Shown here: one piece after another, positions 43,816-51,487 of the stretch | Numbering within the stretch: the first letter of the stretch is position 1 | How the letters are laid out: each line of letters begins with the position of its first letter | Source: JAGFIY01 sp964499285 | Lineage (GTDB): Bacteria > Bacteroidota > Ignavibacteria > Ignavibacteriales > Melioribacteraceae | NCBI GenBank assembly: GCA_964499285.1 | Contig: CAZCLA010000002.1 | Coordinates: 1-64,000 of the forward strand | Direction: 5' to 3' | Length of the DNA: 64,000 nt | Notes under the pieces: model-generated | What the model saw: only the letters and a program-made list of their open reading frames with translations | Database searches by the model: none | Told to the model about the DNA's origin: nothing | Translations under genes and position numbers: made by a program

Positions 43816-46620
43816 CTACATATTAAATTTTATACCTGCCTGCATCCACCAAGAGTACATTTCGCGCTGAATTGGTCTGTTCTCTTTACCCATATAATAT
43901 ACTAAAGGAGCATTATTTAGATTGACTAATTGTACGTATGCACTAAACCCATCATAGATTTCTTGGTTTGCTGAAAAATCAAATTGAATATGATCTTTGT
44001 AATAAACATCATGATCAGCATCCTCACCAACTTCAAAAATGAAGCTATCCTGATAGTTAATACTAAATTGAGCAGTAAAACCGTATTTCTGGTAACTTAA
44101 TGCAAAGTTAGCAGTCGTACCAGCTTGTCCCGGCAAAGAAGCATTTTCTCTTCCGGGTAAATCAGCTTCGGATTTTGCATATGTTAAATTAGCATATATA
44201 CCAAATCCATCGAGAAATCCGGGTAAGAAATTAAGCTGCTGCTGCCAGTTTACTTCAAATCCGAACAAAGTGGCGGGATCAGCGCCATCAGGCTGCCAAG
44301 GTTGGAATATTTCATAACCGTCATAAATTCCACCTTTTTGTTCGATGGCGGTTGGAAAAATAACATCATTTAATATTTTATAGAATACACCGCCCGAAAA
44401 GATACCGATACCTGAAAAGTAATGTTCTGCCAATAAATCAAATCCATATGCAGTTGTTGGAACTAGATTGGGATTTCCTCTTTCAATTTCCTCATCCTCA
44501 TGTAATACAACACTGAAAGGGACCATGTGTTCGTAGTGAGGTCTTGCTAATCCACTTGTGAAAGCTGCACGAATTTTTGTTTGATCAGAAATGTTATACT
44601 TTAAGTGAAGTGAAGGAAGTATATGATTATGAGATTTATCGGCAGCAACTTTTTTAGTTCCCACATATTCACCTTCATCATCAAATTCAACTTCATTACC
44701 ATTGTAGGAAGTTTTAGAAATTTCATCCCTTACACCGGCAAGAATGGTAAGTTTATCAAGATTAATAGTAGTCATTAAATAGAATGCATAGATATCCTCG
44801 GTCGCATCATAAGTTGCGGCGTCGGAATCTTCGATGCTTAACTCGCCAACTAAATCGCCGCCCTTATTTTTGTTGAAGAAATCTTCCATTTTATCAACAT
44901 CTATTAGGGGACCGAAGTTATAATTTCCTTCCAATAATTCAGATTCGCTGCCCGAAACAAATTGACTCATAAGAATGTCATCATCTCCATCCCACTCATA
45001 AACCCAAATTTTTTCGTTACGATCCTTCTGTTTCATCGAAACTTTGCTGCCCAGTTTCATTTCAGCTTGGTTACCGAAAAAGTTGTATGGAATTTTAAAG
45101 TTTGCTGCACCGATAATGTCAGTATTTGTTGTAAGGTTGTCGTGATATTCCATATCATCCAAAACAAAATTATCGGGATTACGATAATAGTCCTGCTCTA
45201 AATTTTTGAAAGAGAATTTGGGATTATCAGGATCGGAAACGTTCCATTTTATGTCGGGAGTTTCATCCATTTCAAATTTCGGTTCAAAATGGCGGTTTTC
45301 TTTTTCTTGAGCATAATTATAAGATAACGCGTAATCAAGTGTTAAAGAACTGAAGTGATTTTCACCCTTGAACATTATGCTGTAAAGGGACGCTTCTTGA
45401 TCTCTTGCCTTCATTTCGTGAGCAATTTCTGCTTCAACACCATCGGTAGCCGAAAGAAAACCATCCGGTTCTATGGTTATTTCATTTCTGCTTTCGATAT
45501 CCAAATAGTTATCATAGATGGCTTTCAAAGAATATGAATTATCAATATCCGGGCGATAGTCAAAGCTTGTCGAAAAACCTAAGCGATCTCTTCTGATATC
45601 GTAATTTCTGAGTGATAAGTTCTCCAATGCCCATGGGATTTCGTTTTCGTCTTCATCTTCAACGTTGCCCCATTCCATTTCATTATTATGAGATCCACGA
45701 TCATTTGTTAAATAACTTGCACCGAACATTATACCGAAGTTTTTCTCTTCACCTAATCTCGTACCGTAGTTAACCGATCCTTGATAAATGCCTTTACCCG
45801 AAAGATCGGAATAGCCGCCGCCTGCAGTTGCCGTTATTACAGGTTTCTCATAATCAAGTGCGCTCTTAGTCACTAAATTAACTGCTCCTCCGATTGCATT
45901 ACCATCCATATCAGGTGTAATGGCTTTTATAACTTCGATTGATGAGAGCTGATCTGAAGGAATTATATCCATCTGTGTAGTTCTTTCACCGCCTTCTGGT
46001 GAAGGAATGTCCTCACCGTTAACCTTCATTGCATTCATATTTGTTGCAGTACCTCTGATTTGAACGTATCGACCTTCACCCTGGTCTCTTTGAATCGAAA
46101 CACCCGGCAAACGTTGAAGAGCTTCTGCGGAGTTAATATCAGGAAATTTTTCAATTTGTTCCTCTGCCACGACATTTTTTATATTCTCGGCAGATTTTTG
46201 AACACTTAGCGCTTTGGTTTGGCCTTGGGCAAGTCCGAGAATGGTCACTTCCTGCATCTTAATTTCACTTGCTTTGATAGCAATATTCTGATTGACCGTA
46301 TAACCATCTTCGCCAATAGTTATGTCAATTACCGAATCCTCAAAACCTATGTAAGAAACTTTGAGTTTATAATTCCCGGGCGGGACGTTTGCAATACGGT
46401 AAATTCCGCTTCTGTCTGTTGCTGCACCGAATGAAGTTCCCTCCAGCATAACATTAGCTCCGGGTAGATACTCGCCGGTTGCAGTATCTGTTACACGGCC
46501 GGTAATTGTAGCGTTTTTTTGTGCTGATAAAGATATCGGACTTGTTAAGAATAATGTCAAAATGAACAATAAGAGTAATCCGAAACCTCGCTTCTTAAAA
46601 AAAGAATTTCTTGGTTCCAT
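43816..46620 (-). CDS. TonB-dependent outer-membrane receptor
   Basis: A 934-residue receptor: signal peptide (about 1-34, LSAQ), CarboxypepD_reg-like domain (about 37-120, ITGRVTDTATGEYLPGANVMLEG), TonB-box/plug region (about 130-255, DINSAEALQRLPGVSIQRDQGEGRYVQIRG in pieces, NAIGGAVNLVTK), then a 22-strand-type barrel ending in aromatic residues (AGIKFNM). No SusD partner is present. Beta-propeller phytase genes next to TonB receptors are known in other Gram-negatives, so phytate or a partly dephosphorylated inositol phosphate is the best guess for the ligand. No copy of the shared operator was found upstream. Confidence 0.93.
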   Translation of the reverse strand: MEPRNSFFKKRGFGLLLLFILTLFLTSPISLSAQKNATITGRVTDTATGEYLPGANVMLEGTSFGAATDRSGIYRIANVPPGNYKLKVSYIGFEDSVIDITIGEDGYTVNQNIAIKASEIKMQEVTILGLAQGQTKALSVQKSAENIKNVVAEEQIEKFPDINSAEALQRLPGVSIQRDQGEGRYVQIRGTATNMNAMKVNGEDIPSPEGGERTTQMDIIPSDQLSSIEVIKAITPDMDGNAIGGAVNLVTKSALDYEKPVITATAGGGYSDLSGKGIYQGSVNYGTRLGEEKNFGIMFGASYLTNDRGSHNNEMEWGNVEDEDENEIPWALENLSLRNYDIRRDRLGFSTSFDYRPDIDNSYSLKAIYDNYLDIESRNEITIEPDGFLSATDGVEAEIAHEMKARDQEASLYSIMFKGENHFSSLTLDYALSYNYAQEKENRHFEPKFEMDETPDIKWNVSDPDNPKFSFKNLEQDYYRNPDNFVLDDMEYHDNLTTNTDIIGAANFKIPYNFFGNQAEMKLGSKVSMKQKDRNEKIWVYEWDGDDDILMSQFVSGSESELLEGNYNFGPLIDVDKMEDFFNKNKGGDLVGELSIEDSDAATYDATEDIYAFYLMTTINLDKLTILAGVRDEISKTSYNGNEVEFDDEGEYVGTKKVAADKSHNHILPSLHLKYNISDQTKIRAAFTSGLARPHYEHMVPFSVVLHEDEEIERGNPNLVPTTAYGFDLLAEHYFSGIGIFSGGVFYKILNDVIFPTAIEQKGGIYDGYEIFQPWQPDGADPATLFGFEVNWQQQLNFLPGFLDGFGIYANLTYAKSEADLPGRENASLPGQAGTTANFALSYQKYGFTAQFSINYQDSFIFEVGEDADHDVYYKDHIQFDFSANQEIYDGFSAYVQLVNLNNAPLVYYMGKENRPIQREMYSWWMQAGIKFNM

Positions 46621-46870
46621 CGCTTCCCCTTGTTAAGTGATTATTTTTTTAATTAATTATGGTACTTAGCTTTCATTGTTTTAGCTGCTAATTTTTATTT
46701 AAAGCAATCAATATTTACCACTTGCGTTTAATCACTTTTGCTTCTTTTATTTCCGATACCTATTAGATTTATTTCAATTAATTTGTACTGAATCTTATTG
46801 AAAATACTACTTTATAATTGTTATCAAATTGTAATGTTTTTCTTAAGTACCCTTTCTATTTTTATTTATC

Positions 46871-47866
46871 TTATTGTTGTTTAGTGCGAGAATATTGATA
46901 AATTATTTTTCCTTCTTTATTTATGAAAAAAATCACTAGTTCGTTATCATAAACCGTACAAAGTGTGAAGCCAGAATCGGAACTGGTGAATAACTGTCCG
47001 TCCATCAGGTGTTTATCGTCAATTTCTCGCGTTTGTGAAGCTGATGTATTTACAAAAAAATCAATATTTGAATCTTCTACTTTTATATGTTGAAAGTTAT
47101 GTATATGCCCCCCGATTGAAATATCAACATCATACTTATCTAGAATGGGCAAAAGTCTCTCTTGAAGATCTGTTCTTTCCGAATCGGTTTTATATGTGCC
47201 TGCATATATCGGATGATGCCCCATTACGATTTTCCATTTAGCGTCTGATTCTTTTAGAGTGGTTTCAACCCATTCCAGTTCTTCTTCCATCGAGACTTTG
47301 CCTGCATCAGGATGTTCTTCAAGACTGTTTCTGTATTTATCAATCAGTCTAGGTGTATCTATCCAAAGAATCAAAACCTCCGTATTATCCGTAGCTTTAT
47401 AAGTTTTGGAATAATACTTTGCGGGCATGTCCCATCGTCGACTCACATTTGTGTAATCAACAACGGCTTGTGTATTGCCTTCATATTCGTGATTACCCAG
47501 TAACGGATACCATGGGAGCATAAGTTCGGGATGTTTATAAATCCACTCATAATTTGTTTGCCACAAAGGATCGTTAACCGATTGAATGCCTCTAAAGTGA
47601 TGCACATCTCCAATTGCAGCAACAAATTCTAAATCGGTCACTCTAACTGTAACCCCCATCATTTCAGCAACCTGCTGCTGATCATAATATCCATTACGAC
47701 CTAAATCGCTTGCAATCATGAAAGTGAAATTTCCATCAAGAGCAGATAATGCATCTATATCTTGCGGTACAACACTTTCGTTTGGAAGTTCAATAGACTG
47801 TGCAGTAGAAATAATCGTAAATAGAAACAGCGAAATTAAAATGGATTTTAACTTAGAATGGTTCAT
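46871..47866 (-). CDS. secreted calcineurin-like metallophosphoesterase
   Basis: A protein of about 331 residues with a signal peptide (MNHSKLK start, cleavage after about STAQS). It has the metallophosphoesterase signatures: ASDLGRNGY (motif 1), AIGDVHHF (motif 2), LLGNHEYEG (GNHE, motif 3), IVMGHHPIYAG and GGHIHNFQH. This is the purple-acid-phosphatase-like group. The ATG at 47866 follows TAGGAG and is preferred to the TTG at 47881. It is the last gene of the operator-B unit. A role in releasing phosphate from inositol phosphates in the periplasm is inferred from context. Confidence 0.87.
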   Translation of the reverse strand: MNHSKLKSILISLFLFTIISTAQSIELPNESVVPQDIDALSALDGNFTFMIASDLGRNGYYDQQQVAEMMGVTVRVTDLEFVAAIGDVHHFRGIQSVNDPLWQTNYEWIYKHPELMLPWYPLLGNHEYEGNTQAVVDYTNVSRRWDMPAKYYSKTYKATDNTEVLILWIDTPRLIDKYRNSLEEHPDAGKVSMEEELEWVETTLKESDAKWKIVMGHHPIYAGTYKTDSERTDLQERLLPILDKYDVDISIGGHIHNFQHIKVEDSNIDFFVNTSASQTREIDDKHLMDGQLFTSSDSGFTLCTVYDNELVIFFINKEGKIIYQYSRTKQQ

Positions 47867-47901
47867 GGAAGCTCCTATCAATTTTTCTTTTTATCATTAA
47901 A

Positions 47902-48816
47902 CTAACCGTTCAATTCTTTTGAGTGTAAATTGTAATCTTTCTGTACTTTTTCTTTAACTAAATCAACACCAAGGTTATAAGGTCCTTCGGCTTCTAATTT
48001 TAAACTGGTTAAAGCTGCAGACCAAATAATTGCTTTTTGGGGTTCATCTGTTAATCGTGATGCAACGTATGATGCAATACAAGTATCGCCTCTTCCGCTT
48101 CTCCCCAATAATTCTTTGGGAGTGAATTTTTCTTCAAAAAATTTTCCATCTGCATGGACTACTATTCCATCTTTATAAGTTATCACGATTTCCTTTGGTC
48201 CCATTTCATGTAAAATTTTTGCTGCTTTATAAATATCCTTTTCACCAGTTAATGATTCTGCTTCAACTATATCGGCTTTTAAAATATCTATTAAATCAAG
48301 AACTTCTTCTTGTTCAGGCCAGTCTGTGTGAATAAGTGTTTTATCAGGTGCAATAACCCTAATAAACCCTTGTGCATCGGCGACCAGGATTGAATCCCTG
48401 TTCCTTAATTGCTTTACAAGTTCCAAAGGTGCTTCTTCTCTAACCGAACCGTTAATTAAGATTGCTTTTGCTTCCAAACCGTCAAATTGATCTATTGTAT
48501 ATGTTCCTGCAGTATTAGTGCATGTCAATATTCTTTCATCAGGGTTATCCGAAATGTATTCGAGTTTCATATGAGTAGAGGTAGGAGTAAACATCGGATA
48601 AACATCAACACCAATTGATTGTAATTTTTCAACCACACGGATATCTTCTCTTTCGAGCCTAGTAACGGCAGCAACTTTTTTTCCTGAATTAGCCGCAGCA
48701 TGAGCACCATAGTTGAACCCCCCCCCGTCAACATAGCGAGTTACTTTTTTCGAAACTATTGTATCCTTTGTATAATTTCCGAAAATTAATATGTCGTAAT
48801 ATTTTTTTTTAGTCAT
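47902..48816 (-). CDS. PfkB-family carbohydrate kinase, possible inositol kinase
   Basis: A 304-residue PfkB kinase with FGNYTKDTI at the start, the DGGGFNYGAHAA sugar-binding glycines (30-41), DAQGFIR (147-153) and the catalytic GRGDT (241-245, Asp244 as base). The usual GAGD is GRGD here. GNY plus DxQxxIR recalls plant/archaeal myo-inositol 3-kinases, which fits the surrounding genes; a KDG kinase is the main alternative. Codons 31-33 are a run of nine G on the coding strand. AGGAG precedes the ATG. It lies 11 bp after the antiporter gene. Confidence 0.82.
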   Translation of the reverse strand: MTKKKYYDILIFGNYTKDTIVSKKVTRYVDGGGFNYGAHAAANSGKKVAAVTRLEREDIRVVEKLQSIGVDVYPMFTPTSTHMKLEYISDNPDERILTCTNTAGTYTIDQFDGLEAKAILINGSVREEAPLELVKQLRNRDSILVADAQGFIRVIAPDKTLIHTDWPEQEEVLDLIDILKADIVEAESLTGEKDIYKAAKILHEMGPKEIVITYKDGIVVHADGKFFEEKFTPKELLGRSGRGDTCIASYVASRLTDEPQKAIIWSAALTSLKLEAEGPYNLGVDLVKEKVQKDYNLHSKELNG

Positions 48817-48827
48817 CTATTCTCCTA

Positions 48828-50180
48828 TTAATTTCTCACTTTAACTTTCCATAATGTTGCTGCAAGCAGCATTGAAAGAACCGAGCCGCCGAGCCAAAAA
48901 GTTATTGCACCGCTAAAATCATAATGACGTACACCGTCAATTATTGTTGTACCGTTTTCAATTAAAACTCCGCTCACTTGGTCCTGAATGCCAGCTCCTA
49001 TGTAGCTGAAAATCCCGATAAATCCCATTACAGCACCGGCAGCTCTTCTTGGAGCTATATCGATGGCAAATAAACCGCCGAGTGCTGCAAGCAATCCGCT
49101 TAATGTAAATCCGTAAACAACAAATGCGATAGTTATTAAAGTGTGGCTGCCGTCTGGTATGAAAAAAATTACTCCTAATGCTATTACCTCAATTATTCCA
49201 AATATTAATGTAACCGGAGGACGTTTTGCATTGAATAGTTTATCAGAAATAAATCCATAAGCAACACATCCGGCTAGACCAGCAAACGTATTTAATCCGA
49301 GCAGACTTCCGGCTTCAACTAGTGTATAGCCTTTATCTTCCTGCAGATATAAAAATCCCCAGCTGTTAATTGCATAACGTGTAACGTACATTAATGCACT
49401 CGATAAACCGAGTACCCAAATTGCGGGATTTTTGAATATCTTTAATTGATCTTTTCTTGTTGAAGTGGATTTTTCTTCTTCGATACTTTCTTTTGTGGGA
49501 AAATCATTTTTCCATTTTGCGATAGAGGGTAGCCCTAATGTTTCCGGTCTATCCTGAAGTAAATAATAGATGCCCATGGCAACTAAAATTCCGAATACTC
49601 CCGGACCCCAGAACCCGGCTTGCCAACCAAAGAAAGAGACGAGAGTTGCGGAGACAATGAATGTTAGCCCTTCACCGATTGCATGTCCGGTACTCCAAAT
49701 TCCGTAAAATCTTCCTCTTTCTCTATTGCTGAACCAGTTGGAAAGAGTGACCGCTCCTGTCGGTGCACCGAAACCTTGGAAATAACCATTTAATCCCCAG
49801 AGAACTATCCATATCCATAAAGTAGTTGTGCCGCTAATAATGATGTTAATTGATGCGGAAATTAAAACACCTAAACTGAAAAATCTTTTTACGTTTGCAT
49901 GATCGGCGAGAATGCCATTGAAGAATTTTCCGAATGCGTAAGAATAAAGAAGTGCAGAGCCTACTGCTCCAAGTTCTACAGCCGAAAAAACATTGCCGTC
50001 AATTAAATCTTTCTTCATTGCAGATAATGCTAGTCTCAATGGGTAAGCTAATCCATAACCAACAGTAATTGCCATCATCACTCGCCATCTGTACTTTTTG
50101 TATAGGGAGTTTATTTCTCTCTCGTCCGTTAATTGAGGAGCTGTTTTACCTGCCGCAAAGAATTCAAGTATTTTTTTCAT
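48828..50180 (-). CDS. MFS transporter, organophosphate:phosphate antiporter (GlpT/UhpT-like) type
   Basis: A 450-residue carrier with 12 predicted membrane helices. Features fit the OPA branch of the MFS: RWRVMMAITVGYGLAYPLRLALS, ADHANVKRFFSLG, GYFQGFGAPTGAVTLSNWFSNRERGRFYGIWSTGHAIGEG in pieces. OPA members exchange phosphorylated compounds such as glycerol 3-phosphate or hexose phosphates for phosphate. With a phytase and phosphoesterase nearby, an inositol phosphate is an attractive but unproven substrate. It lies between the alcohol dehydrogenase and kinase genes in the operator-B unit. Confidence 0.87.
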   Translation of the reverse strand: MKKILEFFAAGKTAPQLTDEREINSLYKKYRWRVMMAITVGYGLAYPLRLALSAMKKDLIDGNVFSAVELGAVGSALLYSYAFGKFFNGILADHANVKRFFSLGVLISASINIIISGTTTLWIWIVLWGLNGYFQGFGAPTGAVTLSNWFSNRERGRFYGIWSTGHAIGEGLTFIVSATLVSFFGWQAGFWGPGVFGILVAMGIYYLLQDRPETLGLPSIAKWKNDFPTKESIEEEKSTSTRKDQLKIFKNPAIWVLGLSSALMYVTRYAINSWGFLYLQEDKGYTLVEAGSLLGLNTFAGLAGCVAYGFISDKLFNAKRPPVTLIFGIIEVIALGVIFFIPDGSHTLITIAFVVYGFTLSGLLAALGGLFAIDIAPRRAAGAVMGFIGIFSYIGAGIQDQVSGVLIENGTTIIDGVRHYDFSGAITFWLGGSVLSMLLAATLWKVKVRN

Positions 50181-50227
50181 TCATACCAAATAATATTATG
50201 AAGGAATCACATTGATTTTTACATTTA

Positions 50228-51271
50228 TCAAGGTTTCATTACAATTTTCATAGCTTGCTTTGGAATATGCTGCTGAGTATTTAAATCAAGTCCGAGTTTA
50301 CTGAATGCTTTCAAACCATCTTTTAATGGTATTACTTCTGTAAAAAAGGGTTTCATATTAAGTTTACCAGACATTAAAAGTTTGATTGAAGGCAGCATTG
50401 TATTTTGTCCGATATAGGTTCCGATAAGTTTAATAGCTTTACGAGTAATTGTATTCGGAACTATTGTTGCTTTTATACTGCTGTCCATTCCAAATGCTAA
50501 AACTTTTCCGCCGGGTGTGACATATTTTAATGCATTTTCCAACTGGCTTCCTACCGCGTCAATAACAATATCGGCACCTTTCCCATTTGTTAATTTCATT
50601 ACTTGTTCTTCAATATTATCCACATTTGGATCATAGACAGGAACACCTATTTTTTTTGCAACTTCAATTCTAAAAGGATCGATCTCAGTGCAGATAGTGT
50701 AAGCGGCAACGTTTTTTGATATAGCTGTGAAGAGATATCCGATCGGACCAAAACCTAATATAACCACAGTATCCCAACATTGCATTTGAACAGCATTCAT
50801 ACCGTTAAGTACGGTAGCAAGAGTTTCCACCTGAGTTGCAGTAATGTCATCCATTTCGTCGGGAATCTTAAAACATGCATTTTCAGGAAGAACACAATAT
50901 TCTGCATATCCTCCATTTTGGAAGATTCCAATGGACTTATCTTTTAACCAATTACATTGCGGACTATTGCCTGTCCTACAGTACTCACATAAGCCGCATC
51001 TTAAACTATTATCAACAGCCACGCGATCACCAATTTTTAAGCTTGTAACGCTGATGCCTATTTCAGTAACAACACCACCAAATTCATGACCAAGGGCAAT
51101 GTTATCACCTACAACGTGTTTACCTTCTAATATTTTTACATCAGTACCGCAAATGCCAACAGCGGCAACTTTTAGAATTACATCGGTTGGTTCTACTATT
51201 TTGGGGAGCGCTCTCTCTTCATAAACTATTTTACCAATATCTTTGTAGACGAGAGCTTTCATTGTACTCAT
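50228..51271 (-). CDS. zinc-dependent medium-chain alcohol/polyol dehydrogenase
   Basis: A protein of about 347 residues of the MDR family. It has the catalytic zinc motif GICGTDVK with GHEFGG, structural zinc cysteines in CGLCEYCRTGNSPQC, and the NAD-binding loop VVILGFGPIGYLF. The ATG at 51271 is preceded by GGAGG; an in-frame ATG 12 bp earlier overlaps that ribosome site and is rejected. Relatives oxidise sorbitol, threonine, inosose or similar polyols; the substrate is not evident. It is the first gene of the unit controlled by operator B, followed by the OPA antiporter, kinase and phosphoesterase. Confidence 0.9.
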   Translation of the reverse strand: MSTMKALVYKDIGKIVYEERALPKIVEPTDVILKVAAVGICGTDVKILEGKHVVGDNIALGHEFGGVVTEIGISVTSLKIGDRVAVDNSLRCGLCEYCRTGNSPQCNWLKDKSIGIFQNGGYAEYCVLPENACFKIPDEMDDITATQVETLATVLNGMNAVQMQCWDTVVILGFGPIGYLFTAISKNVAAYTICTEIDPFRIEVAKKIGVPVYDPNVDNIEEQVMKLTNGKGADIVIDAVGSQLENALKYVTPGGKVLAFGMDSSIKATIVPNTITRKAIKLIGTYIGQNTMLPSIKLLMSGKLNMKPFFTEVIPLKDGLKAFSKLGLDLNTQQHIPKQAMKIVMKP

Positions 51272-51322
51272 TTTTTCCTCCATTTTTAAGAGGTGGAAAG
51301 CAGAATTTTACAGTTGTCTTTT

Positions 51323-51376
51323 GTCTAAACGTCTATTTGTATAGACTATAATAAGAACTCCTCAAAACAAAAGCAA
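51323..51376 (-). promoter_or_regulatory. promoter and operators (site B) of the dehydrogenase-antiporter-kinase unit
   Basis: On the minus strand, TTGCTT (51376-51371) and TATTAT (51353-51348) are spaced 17 bp, and the operator core GTATAGAC (51339-51346) lies 1 bp past the -10 box. This is the same geometry as sites A and C. A second, weaker copy GTCTAAAC (51323-51330, one mismatch to GTMTAKAC) lies 16 bp further downstream. The alternative pair TTGAGG/TATACA (51365-51338, 16-bp spacer) is also possible. Confidence 0.7.
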
Positions 51377-51487
51377 GAAATATTTCTCTTTCCACTAGGT
51401 TATATTTTTATTTTTGAATTTTTATAATTTGGACTGATTGTCCGGTAATCTATCTCTTATTTATTATTCTTTTTTCCAAAAGTGAAA

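Noticed and set aside
46621..46870. A copy of the regulon operator upstream of the TonB receptor
   Set aside because: Read on both strands, no GTMTAKAC-like palindrome is present there, so the receptor is not placed in the regulon on direct evidence.
51431..51443. GGAC-TGATT-GTCC hairpin after the FAD oxidase gene
   Set aside because: The stem is only four base pairs and no T-tract follows in the minus direction, so it is too weak to call a terminator.
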